From JAHQVI01 sp963727575 (GTDB lineage: Bacteria; Pseudomonadota; Alphaproteobacteria; Rhizobiales; Rhodomicrobiaceae): a DNA stretch of 64,000 nucleotides. The stretch lies in assembly GCA_963727575.1 (NCBI GenBank), contig CAVSIA010000012.1, positions 310,001 to 374,000 on the forward strand. Direction: 5' to 3'. Within the stretch, counting starts at the first letter, position 1; the number at the start of each line of letters is the position of its first letter. The notes under the pieces were generated by a model. That model was not told the DNA's origin. It worked only from the letters and a program-made list of their open reading frames with translations, and searched no databases. Of the stretch, positions 56,297 to 64,000 are shown one piece after another. The position numbers and the translations under genes were made by a program.

Positions 56297-56497
56297 ATCT
56301 GCGCGAAGCCGCCCTAAAACCGCCTGCAGCTTGGACCGGAATTGACTTGCGCCCGACTCAGGGAGAAGCTGTTCGGGGCGCTGCGGAGCAGCCAATCGAG
56401 GCGCTTTTCCGGTCAACGCTTTTTAAGCGTCGAGACGCGGGGAAGTCGTCGTAAAGTGGATTCTGGAGTGTCTTCCGAAACATCAAGGAGGTCTGCC

Positions 56498-56926
56498 ATG
56501 CAGGAAATGCCGAATTTTGGTGAGATGCCCGAATCGATGCGCAACATCATGAAGGCGAGCATCGACCAGGCCCGTAAAGCATTCGAAACCTTCATCTCCG
56601 CCAGCCAGCAGGCGATGGCGAATTTCGAGACCCCTGCCAACCCGGCAATGGACGGGCTGAAGCAGTTTAACGACCGGATCGCCGAATTCACCCGCAGGAA
56701 CGCCAATTCCAACTTCCAGTTCGCCATGAAGCTGGCGGACGCCAAGCAGATCAACGACGTCATCGAAATGCAGAGCGGCTACGTCCGCGAGCTCATGGAC
56801 ACCTATGCCAAGCAGCTCGAGGAACTCCGCTCGCTGACGAGCAAGATCGTTCAGGAAAGCTCCAAGGCGGCCGCGTCGAGCATGCAGAACATGCCGAATA
56901 TGCCGAACATGGGCGGCGGCGCTTAA
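56498..56926 (+). CDS. Phasin-family protein
   Basis: 142 residues, helical, from ATG 56498 with AAGGAG upstream. Phasin_2 features: MRNIMKASIDQARKAFETFI, FQFAMKLADAKQINDVIEMQ and SGYVRELMDTYAKQLEELRSL, with a Met/Asn/Pro-rich tail. Such proteins coat polyhydroxyalkanoate granules or act in related roles. No PHA synthase gene is in the window. Confidence 0.85.
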   Translation: MQEMPNFGEMPESMRNIMKASIDQARKAFETFISASQQAMANFETPANPAMDGLKQFNDRIAEFTRRNANSNFQFAMKLADAKQINDVIEMQSGYVRELMDTYAKQLEELRSLTSKIVQESSKAAASSMQNMPNMPNMGGGA

Positions 56927-57002
56927 GCGGCACGGTCAGCGGACGTTCAGCTCCATTCGCTAGGGATGGGAGCTGAAGTTCGCCGGAAACCATGCGATAG
57001 AC

Positions 57003-57033
57003 AACGGCGGACCATTGTCCGCCGTTTCTTCTC
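57003..57033 (+). terminator. Hairpin terminator after the phasin gene
   Basis: AACGGCGGAC (57003-57012) pairs perfectly with GTCCGCCGTT (57017-57026) around CATT, followed by TTTCTTCTC-like pyrimidine sequence. It lies between the phasin gene and the small membrane protein gene. Confidence 0.6.
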
Positions 57034-57061
57034 GGTGCTGCAACGAGGTGGGTAACCGCAG

Positions 57062-57352
57062 ATGCGTCTGATTTCTTCTCTTCTGGTGCTGGCAATCGTG
57101 GCGCTCATCGGCGTCCATCTGTTCTTCTATTGGAGCGTCGGGACCTTCGATCCATGCCGCGCGGCCGTGCTGCGCATCATCCAGAAACAGAAGCAGCAAG
57201 GCCAGGATCTGGCCGCCGGCGTCGGCGTGCTGTTCGGCCGGCAGCTCGAGGACGCGCTGCGCTCGGAAGGCGTGATGACCTGCTATCGCTCCGCCCTGCG
57301 CGGCGAAGCGCCGGAGCTGGAGCTGCAGATCCTGAAAAGCGAACGGCCTTGA
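57062..57352 (+). CDS. Small membrane-anchored hypothetical protein
   Basis: 96 residues: an N-terminal transmembrane helix (SSLLVLAIVALIGVHLFFYW), then a short soluble part with a Cys each in FDPCRAAVLRI and VMTCYRSALRG. I recognise no family. Its own start has no strong ribosome-binding site. Confidence 0.55.
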   Translation: MRLISSLLVLAIVALIGVHLFFYWSVGTFDPCRAAVLRIIQKQKQQGQDLAAGVGVLFGRQLEDALRSEGVMTCYRSALRGEAPELELQILKSERP

Positions 57353-57502
57353 GATCCGTTGCCCCAGTCTTGATCCGGGGCCTGATCCTATATGTTTACG
57401 GCCAATCGCCGGACCGAAAGGCGAGACCCCCGGATCAGGTCCGGGGCGACGCCTGCATCCACCTGATCGGGGTCCGGCAACCGCGCGGCCCGCTCGGCGT
57501 GA

Positions 57503-58760
57503 CTATTCCGCAGCCTGACTGGGCGTGCCCTGCGCTCCGCGGCCGAAGCGGTTCTCGATATACTCCTGCACCAGCTTCTTGAAATCGTCCGCAATCGCGG
57601 GGCCGCGCAGGGTCATCGCCTTCTTGCCGTCGATGAACACCGGCGCCGCCGGGCTTTCGCCGGTTCCGGGCAGCGAGATGCCGATATCGGCGTGCTTGGA
57701 CTCGCCCGGTCCGTTGACGATGCAGCCCATCACCGCGATGTTGAGCGTCTCGACGCCGGGATAGGTCTTGCGCCAGTCCGGCATGCTGACCGCGATGTGG
57801 TTCTGAATGTCGGAGGCCAGCTCCTGGAACAGCGTGCTCGTCGTCCGGCCGCATCCGGGACAGGCCGCAACCACCGGCACGAAGGAGCGCAGTCCCATAC
57901 ACCTGCAGGATCTGCTGGGCGACCTCGACCTCGCGCGTCCGGGCGCCGCCCGGCTCGGGCGTCAGCGAAACGCGGATGGTGTCGCCGATGCCCTGCTGCA
58001 GCAGAATGCCGATGCCGGCGGTCGAGGCGACGATGCCCTTGGTGCCCATGCCGGCCTCGGTGAGGCCAAGATGCAGCGCGTAGTCGGCCCGCTCCGAGAG
58101 CATCGCATACACGCTGATCAGGTCCTGAACCGCGCTGACCTTGGCCGACAGGATGATCTTGTCGCGGCCCATGCCGAGCCGCTCGGCCAGTTCCGCGCTC
58201 AGCAGCGCCGATTGCACCATCGCCTCATGCAGCACGGCGCGGGCGTCCTTGGGCTCGGGCAGCGCCGAGTTCTCGTCCATCAGCCGGGTCAGCAGCTCCT
58301 GATCGAGACTGCCCCAATTGACGCCGATCCGCACCGGCTTGTCGTGGCGCAGCGCGATCTCGATGATGTCGGAGAATTGCCGGTCGCGCTTTTCGCGGAA
58401 GCCGACATTGCCGGGATTGATGCGGTATTTGTCGAGCGCTTCGGCGCAGGCGGGATGATCGGTCAGCAGCTTGTGGCCGATATAGTGAAAGTCGCCGACC
58501 AGCGGCACGCTCACGCCCCAGGCGGCCAGCTTGTCGCGGATATGCGGAACGGCGGCGGCCGCCTCGTCGCGGTCGACGGTGATGCGCACCAGCTCCGAAC
58601 CGGCCCGGGCCAGCTCGGCGACCTGGACGGCGGTCTTGTCGATATCGGCGGTGTCGGTGTTGGTCATCGACTGCACGACGACCGGCGCGTCGCCGCCGAC
58701 ACTGACATTGCCGACCTTCACGGCAATCGTCTGCCGCCGCCGGGCGAGTTCATGAAGCAT
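57503..58760 (-). CDS. ispG: 4-hydroxy-3-methylbut-2-enyl-diphosphate synthase, frame break near 57900
   Basis: About 419 residues. N-terminal PVVVQSMTNTDTADIDKTAVQV and the C-terminal 4Fe-4S cysteines (AACPGCGRTT, VMGCIVNGPGE) are typical of IspG. The frame shifts at LQVY to MGLRSFVPVVAACPG; removing one T (57899 or 57901) joins them. It catalyses the penultimate MEP-pathway step, providing HMBPP for isoprenoids including carotenoids. Confidence 0.9.
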
Positions 58761-58850
58761 TTCCCGTCTCCTCGTTGCGAGGTCAATTCGAACGCGTTCT
58801 CAAGGCTCTAATTAATGGAGCGACGTGAGAATTGCCAGTCGCGACTTCTG

Positions 58851-59648
58851 CTAACCCGATTGGCGCCGCAGAAGCCACGGCACGGCGCCCGCGAACAGCG
58901 CCGTCATCACCAGGACGATGGAGGGACCCGCTGGGGTGTCGGCCTGCAAGGACACGCCAAGCCCGGCGAGCACGCTGACCATCGATATCCCCGCCGCCCA
59001 GACCGCCATCTGCTCGGGCGTTGCGGCGAAAGCACGCGCCGTTGCCGCCGGAATGACGAGAAGGGCCACGATCAGCAGGATGCCGACCATTTTGATGCTG
59101 AGCGCCACCGTGAACGCCAGCAGCAGCATGAAAGCGGCGCGGATCAGCGCCACCGGCACGCCTTCGGCCGCGGCCATCTCCTCATGCACGCTCATGGCCA
59201 GCAGCGGCCGCCACAGCCACGCCATCGCCCCGCCGACGGCAACGAGGCCGAACAGGATCCACCAGAGGTCGCCTGTGGACACGGCAAGGATGTCGCCGAA
59301 CAGATAGCCCATCAGGTCGAGCCGCGCGCCGCCCACCATGGTCGCAGCCAGCAGCCCGGCGGCCAGCGCCGCATGGGCGAGGATGCCGAGCAGCGTGTCC
59401 TGCGGCAGGCGTTTCTGCCCCTGCATGGCGATCAGCAGCAAGGCGAGCGCCACCGAGACGATGATGACGCCGACCGTCAGATCGATGCTGAGCAGGATGC
59501 CGAGCGCCACGCCGAGCAGCCCGCAATGGGCGATGCTGTTGCCGAACATGGCCATGCGTTGCCAGACGACGAAGCAGCCGAGCGGCGCGGTCAGCAGCGC
59601 GATGCCGAGGCCGGCAACCCCGGCGCGGATCAGGAAACCGTCAATCAT
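58851..59648 (-). CDS. znuB: Zinc ABC transporter permease
   Basis: 265 residues from ATG 59648 (MIDGFLIRAGVAG). About eight hydrophobic segments, with TAPLGCFVVWQRMAMFGNSIAHCGLLGVALG split over the first two helices and VGILLIVALLVIPAATARAF as the family's conserved late block. It overlaps znuC by 8 bases. Confidence 0.92.
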   Translation of the reverse strand: MIDGFLIRAGVAGLGIALLTAPLGCFVVWQRMAMFGNSIAHCGLLGVALGILLSIDLTVGVIIVSVALALLLIAMQGQKRLPQDTLLGILAHAALAAGLLAATMVGGARLDLMGYLFGDILAVSTGDLWWILFGLVAVGGAMAWLWRPLLAMSVHEEMAAAEGVPVALIRAAFMLLLAFTVALSIKMVGILLIVALLVIPAATARAFAATPEQMAVWAAGISMVSVLAGLGVSLQADTPAGPSIVLVMTALFAGAVPWLLRRQSG

Positions 59649-60480
59649 GATCGTGCCCGTGGTCGTGCCCGTGGTGGTGCTCGCATCGAACCTCGCCGGA
59701 CAGCGTATGCTCGTGATCGTGGTGATGGCGGTAGATGCCGACGGCGGCGGCCGCCTCGCGGCCGAACAGCCGGGCGTATTCCGGATGCCCGGCGACGGTC
59801 TCCGGCACACCCTCGCAGCAGATATGGCCGCTGATGCAGATCACGCGGTCGCTGGCGCCGAGCACGACGTGCAGGTCGTGCGAAATCAGCAGGATGCCGC
59901 AGCGGCGGCGTTTGCGGATGTCGGCGATCAATTGGTAAAGCTGGATCTCGCCGGAATAGTCGACCGCCTGGGCCGGCTCGTCGAGCACCAGCAGGCTCGG
60001 CATGCCGATCAGCGCGCGGGCGAGGCAGACGCGCTGGAACTCGCCGCCCGAGAGCACCGAAATCGGCCGGTCGACAAGGTGCGAGGCGCCGACCTCCTGA
60101 AGCGCGGATTTGACGGCCTTCTGCGTGGCGCGGACGCCGAGCGTCAGGAAGCGGCGCACATCGATCGGGATCGAGGGATCGATCGGAAAACGCTGCGGCA
60201 CATAGCCGACGCGCAGGCCCGGCATACGGGCGACGGTGCCGGCGGTCGGCTTCAGGAGCCCGAGCAGCAGGCGCGCCAGGCTGGTTTTCCCCGCACCGTT
60301 GGGGCCGATGATGGTGACGATCTCGCCCGTATGCACGGCGATGTCGACATTCTCCAGGATCGTTCGACCGCCGATCGAGAGCCCGAGACCGTGTCCGGCG
60401 ACGAGTTCCTGGCCAGGCCGCGGACGCTCCTCGGGCGGCGCCTTCGGCGTGCCGATCGGGATGACGGTGGAGAGGGTCAT
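59641..60480 (-). CDS. znuC: Zinc ABC transporter ATP-binding protein
   Basis: 279 residues. Walker A GPNGAGKTS, signature VLSGGEFQRVCLARAL and Walker B LLVLDEPAQAVDYSG are intact. The C-terminal 40 residues are extremely His/Asp-rich (YRHHHDHEH, CEHHHGHDHGHDHD), likely a zinc buffer or sensor tail. znuA is not in the window. Confidence 0.93.
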   Translation of the reverse strand: MTLSTVIPIGTPKAPPEERPRPGQELVAGHGLGLSIGGRTILENVDIAVHTGEIVTIIGPNGAGKTSLARLLLGLLKPTAGTVARMPGLRVGYVPQRFPIDPSIPIDVRRFLTLGVRATQKAVKSALQEVGASHLVDRPISVLSGGEFQRVCLARALIGMPSLLVLDEPAQAVDYSGEIQLYQLIADIRKRRRCGILLISHDLHVVLGASDRVICISGHICCEGVPETVAGHPEYARLFGREAAAAVGIYRHHHDHEHTLSGEVRCEHHHGHDHGHDHD

Positions 60481-60492
60481 GGGTCGCTCGCC

Positions 60493-60993
60493 TCAAGCCG
60501 TATTGCGCGCCGCGTCGTTGCAGTCGGCGCAGACGCCCTGGATCTCCAGAACCGTTTCCTTTACCCGAAAACCATTCGCCTGTGTCACCGACTTGATCGC
60601 CGTCCACACCTCAGGGGCGTCGGCTTCGGCAACGCGGGCGCAATCCTCGCAGACCAGCATCAGCAGCGACCGGGTGTCGTCGTGATGGGCAAGGCAGGCG
60701 AAAAACGCGTTCTTGCTCTCCAGCCGGTGCACGAGCCCGGCCTCGAGCAGCACCTCGATCACCCGGTACACCGAAATCGGCGCCAGCCGGCGGCCCTCGA
60801 TGTGCAGCCGTTCGATGATCTCATAAGCGCCGAGCGCCTTGTGCGAGGACAACAGCACCCGCAGCACCGCCTCGCGAAGCGGGGTCAGCCGGACGTCCCG
60901 CTGCCGGCACAGCGCCTGGGCGCGCTCGACCGCGGACTCCACGCAGGAGGCGTGGTCATGTCCGAGATGCGGAAACACATTTGACGACATCAT
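60493..60993 (-). CDS. zur: Fur-family zinc uptake regulator
   Basis: 166 residues. Winged-helix RLTPLREAVLRVLLSSHKALGAYEII, then ISVYRVIEVLLEAGLVHRLES, and C-terminal zinc cysteines (VCEDCARV and GVCADCND). It is Zur-like by position with znuCB: it would repress zinc uptake when zinc is abundant. The N-terminus has HLGHDHASC. Confidence 0.9.
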   Translation of the reverse strand: MMSSNVFPHLGHDHASCVESAVERAQALCRQRDVRLTPLREAVLRVLLSSHKALGAYEIIERLHIEGRRLAPISVYRVIEVLLEAGLVHRLESKNAFFACLAHHDDTRSLLMLVCEDCARVAEADAPEVWTAIKSVTQANGFRVKETVLEIQGVCADCNDAARNTA

Positions 60994-61027
60994 CGACGCT
61001 CATCGGCTCAGTCACACTGGAACGCAG

Positions 61028-61046
61028 AATGTAACAATATTGCATT
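61028..61046. promoter_or_regulatory. Zur-box-like palindrome
   Basis: AATGTAACAATATTGCATT matches its own reverse complement at 14 of 19 positions (AATG...CATT ends and AA..TT steps). It lies 35 bases upstream of zur and 110 bases upstream of the divergent ECF ATPase gene, the expected place for autoregulation of zur-znuCB. Confidence 0.55.
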
Positions 61047-61155
61047 TCTCAGCTCATTAGGGAATTATCGGGTCGCATTCAACCGGATTCTCACCTATTC
61101 CGGGTAACGTCCGGCGCAACGCCGGCGCTCCGCACGGCTCCCATACACGCGGCCG

Positions 61156-61848
61156 ATGATCGAAATTCGCAATGTCAGCCATTCTTTCGATGAGCGGCCG
61201 GTGCTCCGCGACATCTCGCTGTCGCTGACGCAGAAGCGCATCGCCATCGTTGGCGCCAACGGATCGGGCAAGACGACGCTCGCCCGCTGTCTCAACGGCC
61301 TCGTCGTGCCGAGCCGGGGCGAGGTGCTGGTCGACGGCCTGTCGGCGCGGAAGAAGGGCGCGGCCGTGCGCGCGCTGGTCGGCTTCGTCTTTCAGAATCC
61401 GGAGCACCAGATCGTCATGCCGACGGTTGCGGAAGACCTCGCCTTCGGTCTAGAGAACATGAACCTGCCCAAGCCCGAGATCGCCGAGCGAGTCGACGCC
61501 ATGCTCGCGGCGCACGGCCTCGCCGGCAAACGCGACGCGCCGGCCCATCTGCTGAGCGGCGGCGAGCAGAAGCTGCTGACGCTGCTGTCCGTGCTGATCA
61601 TGGCGCCGCGCTACATCGTCTTCGACGAGCCGATGAATTCGCTCGATCTGTCCGCACGGCGGCGGCTCTCGCGGCTGATGGACGGGCTGCCGCAAACCGT
61701 CGTCACCATCACCCACGATTTCGATCTGATCGCCGGCTACGACCGCGCCATCCTGATTCACGAAGGTGCGGTGGACGCCGATGGGCGGCCGGACGAGGTG
61801 GTCGCGGCCTATGTCGAGCGCGTCGAGGCAGGCGATAGGCTTGCTTGA
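61156..61848 (+). CDS. ECF-type ABC transporter ATP-binding protein (BioM/CbiO-like)
   Basis: 230 residues. Walker A GANGSGKTT, the Q-loop FQNPEHQIVMPTVAEDLAFGLEN characteristic of ECF ATPases, signature HLLSGGEQKLLTLLSVLI and FDEPMNSLDLS. It energises vitamin or metal uptake with T and S components, none of which follow: the next gene is on the other strand. It is divergent from zur across the putative Zur box. The substrate is unknown (biotin, cobalt, nickel or zinc). Confidence 0.85.
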   Translation: MIEIRNVSHSFDERPVLRDISLSLTQKRIAIVGANGSGKTTLARCLNGLVVPSRGEVLVDGLSARKKGAAVRALVGFVFQNPEHQIVMPTVAEDLAFGLENMNLPKPEIAERVDAMLAAHGLAGKRDAPAHLLSGGEQKLLTLLSVLIMAPRYIVFDEPMNSLDLSARRRLSRLMDGLPQTVVTITHDFDLIAGYDRAILIHEGAVDADGRPDEVVAAYVERVEAGDRLA

Positions 61849-61856
61849 GTTCGCGG

Positions 61857-62933
61857 TCAGCGTTTTCGGGTGGACGTTTCGACGGCTTTGCTCACGATGA
61901 AATTGGCGGCGATCACCAGGGCGGCGCCGATGAGTGTCGCAACCAGCCGGTCGGCCAACAGGCCGAAGCTGAGCGGCCGCCGGGCGTCCATGATGATGAC
62001 GATCAGCGGCGTCATCACCGCCGAATAGGCGAGATAGTTGCGGGCTCGGAGCAGCGGACGCAACGCCGCCAGTGCGCCGATGAGCACGGCCAGCGCCCAT
62101 GCGGGAAGGCTGGAGATGAGCAGAAGCCCCGTCGCCAGAACGCCAAGCGCCGTGCCGAGCGCGCGCTGCGTGGTGCGCACCGGCAGGGGCTCGATCTGGC
62201 GGTCGGTCAGCAGCGCCACGGTGAGCGCGATCCAGTGCAAGTGATGATCCGGCCATAGCAGGCGCAACGCCGCTGCGATGACGACGCAAACGGTGAGCCT
62301 CAGCGCATAATTCCAGCCGGCAAGCTGCGTCAGCGACCGCCGCCAGCGCGCGAATTTCTGCGCCGCCGTCGGCTGTGGCGGTTGTGGAGCGTCGGGGCCA
62401 GCCGCCGGCCGCCTTGCCCGCGCCGCGGCGCCGATGAGAAAGGCGGCAAACCCGGTCCAAAGCGCGCCGGCCAGCATCAGCAACACGAGGCCCGCCCGGT
62501 CCGGCGCGGTTTCGGTAACGGCTGCGGCGATGATCAGAAACAGGATGAAGCGCGTCGTCCCCACCGCCATCGGACGGCTGAAGCCGCCGACCGTCGCGGC
62601 GATGCCGGCAAGCGCCACGAAGCCCGCATCCGCCATCCACCCGCGTCCGGCAATTGGCGCCGCCGCGACCATGGCGAGGATCGCCGGGGCAAGCACGAGC
62701 CCGAATTCGCTCGCCTGCGCCCGCCAATTCCTATCCGCGCCCACCCCGCCGACCATCAACCCGCCGAGCGCTGCAGCGAGGCCGGCCGGCAGGTGGCCAA
62801 GGGCGCCGCCGAGCAGGATCGGCCCGGCCATTCCGACCGCCGCGCCGAGGATTGCCGCGCGGTCCGGTCCCTCCGCGGCGGGCGACCACCGCAGCGCCTC
62901 GGCCAGATGTGCCCTTGGATCTCCTGCCCGCAT
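61857..62933 (-). CDS. FUSC-family membrane protein (aromatic acid exporter-like)
   Basis: 358 residues from ATG 62933, which has GGAGG nearby upstream; the longer start at 62981 falls in the operator. Two sets of hydrophobic helices flank a Pro-rich cytoplasmic linker (PAAGPDAPQPPQPT). The second half matches the FUSC/AaeB region: TDRQIEPLPVRTTQRALGTALGVLATG. Likely an efflux protein. A MarR gene is divergent. Confidence 0.82.
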   Translation of the reverse strand: MRAGDPRAHLAEALRWSPAAEGPDRAAILGAAVGMAGPILLGGALGHLPAGLAAALGGLMVGGVGADRNWRAQASEFGLVLAPAILAMVAAAPIAGRGWMADAGFVALAGIAATVGGFSRPMAVGTTRFILFLIIAAAVTETAPDRAGLVLLMLAGALWTGFAAFLIGAAARARRPAAGPDAPQPPQPTAAQKFARWRRSLTQLAGWNYALRLTVCVVIAAALRLLWPDHHLHWIALTVALLTDRQIEPLPVRTTQRALGTALGVLATGLLLISSLPAWALAVLIGALAALRPLLRARNYLAYSAVMTPLIVIIMDARRPLSFGLLADRLVATLIGAALVIAANFIVSKAVETSTRKR

Positions 62934-62971
62934 CGCCCCGCCTCCATACACGTTCCCGGCTCTGGACATAT

Positions 62972-62990
62972 TAATACGCAATGCGTATTA
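62972..62990. promoter_or_regulatory. Perfect palindromic operator for the MarR regulator
   Basis: TAATACGCA-A-TGCGTATTA: two exact 9-base arms around one base, lying between the divergent FUSC (62933) and MarR (63019) genes. Size and AT-rich ends suit a MarR dimer. Confidence 0.75.
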
Positions 62991-63018
62991 TCCTGGCAAT
63001 GAACAAGGTGGCCCGGCG

Positions 63019-63465
63019 ATGAAAAGCGAGGAAACGGCGGCGATCGTTCGCGGGGTGCTGTCGCTCGGGCGGCGGATGCGCGCTGAGCGTCCGAAGGCAT
63101 CGGCGACGGTCTCGGCCATCAGCCTGATGGCCACGCTGAGGCGGCTCGGGCGGATGACCGCGGTGCGCCTCGCAGCCGAGGAGCAGCTTCAGCCGCAATC
63201 GCTGACCCGGCTGATCGCGGCGCTCGAACGTGACGGCTCGATCTCCCGGACGCCCGGCGAGCACGACCGGCGCGAATTGGTCATCACGCTGACGCCGCAC
63301 GGCCAGAAAATCCTGACAGCCGACATGCGCGCCCGCCGCGAATGGCTCGAACGCGCCATGTCCGCGACCCTCACGGACGACGAGCGCGAGATCCTGCTAA
63401 AGGCGTCCGAGGCGATGCTCAAGCTGGCAAGCTATGACCCGGCGCAGACCGGCGAGCCGGCCTAA
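63019..63465 (+). CDS. MarR-family transcriptional regulator
   Basis: 148 residues from ATG 63019. The winged helix is visible: TVSAISLMATLRRLGRMTAVRLA, QSLTRLIAALERDGSISR and GEHDRRELVITLTPHGQK. It likely represses itself and the divergent FUSC exporter via the palindrome at 62972, with an aromatic ligand as inducer. Confidence 0.88.
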   Translation: MKSEETAAIVRGVLSLGRRMRAERPKASATVSAISLMATLRRLGRMTAVRLAAEEQLQPQSLTRLIAALERDGSISRTPGEHDRRELVITLTPHGQKILTADMRARREWLERAMSATLTDDEREILLKASEAMLKLASYDPAQTGEPA

Positions 63466-64000
63466 TAATTCTGCCGGCGCGGGTTGAGGTACAGGTCGAC
63501 CTCATGCGCTTCCATCTTCGGGTCCAGCGTGCCGTGCCTGATCTCGCCGGCGAGCTTGCGGATATGCCGCTCGACCGGCGCGCGGAAGCGCAGCATGCCG
63601 CAGAACAGCTGCAGCGTGCCGTTCAGCCGGGAGTTGTTGTGGTCCTCGCGGATTTTGACGTCCCAGCGGCCGCCCAGATTGAGCACGCGGCCGTTCAGAT
63701 GGCCGATGCGCGCGCCGCTTTCGTCGAACAGCGAGTAGTCCTGGCCGATGCTGATCCAGTCGCGGCGCAGACGGTAGAAGCGCGGGCGCTTGTCGTCGAG
63801 AATGAAGAAGGAATAGTTCTCGGGGATGAACGGCCATTTTCGCGCCGACCGTTCGACATTGACGATCTGCTCGTGGCCGGAGAGGTTGACGCTGTAGGCC
63901 GCCACGGGAAAGCCGCGCGCGCCGAGCGTGAGCTGCAGCGAGCGGCCCATCAGCATGTCCATGGTGCCGCGCCAGTTCATCTCCTCGGTGAACAGCTTGA
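63462..64000 (-). CDS. Hypothetical protein, possible tubby/LURP-one-like beta fold (5' partial)
   Basis: The frame is open to the window edge (KLFTEE before MNWRGTMDML), so the start is outside. At least 179 residues are seen. Strand-rich repeats RPRFYRLRRDWISIGQDYSLFDESGARIGHLNG and GGRWDVKIREDHNNSRLN, in two parts, have the look of tubby-like/LURP-one domains (bent beta-barrels), but the resemblance is by eye only. The C-terminal part is basic with an RHIRKLAGEIRHG helix. Confidence 0.55.
   Translation of the reverse strand, partial: KLFTEEMNWRGTMDMLMGRSLQLTLGARGFPVAAYSVNLSGHEQIVNVERSARKWPFIPENYSFFILDDKRPRFYRLRRDWISIGQDYSLFDESGARIGHLNGRVLNLGGRWDVKIREDHNNSRLNGTLQLFCGMLRFRAPVERHIRKLAGEIRHGTLDPKMEAHEVDLYLNPRRQNY

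Noticed and set aside
56947..56977. Hairpin TTCAGCTCC/GGAGCTGAA after the phasin gene
   Set aside because: There is no T run after it. The hairpin at 57003-57026 is a better terminator.

Overview
The window is GC-rich chromosomal DNA from an alphaproteobacterium, most likely of the order Hyphomicrobiales (Rhizobiales). The order call rests on conserved blocks: nrdR-ribD-ribE-ribB(A)-ribH-nusB-thiL, plsX-fabH-ihfA-merR beside a tRNA-Pro, the divergent bamE / ubiquinol-cytochrome c chaperone pair, a TIGR02301-type secreted protein, a cytidylyltransferase-type MocA gene, and dispersed palindromes of the kind found between rhizobial genes. I cannot name a genus. The few carotenoid genes (crtY, crtB) suggest a pigmented organism.

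Layout. 1-1338: 3' part of a trimeric autotransporter adhesin with sixteen 48-bp repeats, then a terminator. 1456-7631: small secreted or membrane proteins, a glutamine amidotransferase, an SDR oxidoreductase, TerB, a Nudix hydrolase and a LysE-type exporter. 7783-16557: pyrC, ygfZ-tag, comM, gshB, and yraN-rsmI opposite a penicillin-binding-protein activator. 16587-25671: tRNA-Pro, merR, ihfA, fabH, plsX, a serine hydrolase, DUF177, the bc1 chaperone, bamE and the proton pyrophosphatase. 25911-32712: thiL through glyA, the riboflavin operon. 33019-43910: a PreP-like M16 peptidase, an orphan solute-binding protein, dadA, a split XdhC pair, an NTF2-like protein, a LysR regulator, a GlcG-like protein, pcaD and purU. 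43968-46114: crtY-crtB. 46206-49693: a TRAP transporter operon. 50060-58760: a Sel1-like membrane protein, TerC, ndk, an ABC-F ATPase, a secreted eight-cysteine protein, acylphosphatase, XRE-mocA, a phasin and ispG. 58851-64000: zur-znuC-znuB, a divergent ECF ATPase, a FUSC exporter with a MarR regulator, and a partial gene.

How it works together. Most of the window is housekeeping: riboflavin, thiamine-PP, isoprenoid and fatty-acid/phospholipid synthesis, one-carbon metabolism (glyA, purU), zinc homeostasis and envelope assembly. Accessory functions are adhesion, carotenoid synthesis, aromatic degradation (pcaD) and organic-acid uptake (TRAP). IspG feeds the isoprenoid pool that CrtB and CrtY draw on. 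Zur, ZnuC and ZnuB share a divergent promoter region with a Zur-box-like palindrome.

The most striking property is the number of reading-frame breaks. About 33 single-base breaks can be located by following family sequence from one frame into the next. About 18 lie in the 3.5-kb TRAP operon and five in hppA. Most behave as one extra base, and family sequence resumes immediately after each break. This looks more like local sequence error than old decay, but it is unresolved. I see no CRISPR array, prophage, insertion sequence or obvious new multi-gene defence or secretion system. The best candidate for something undescribed is the small exported protein at 54564-54854, whose eight cysteines are arranged symmetrically.
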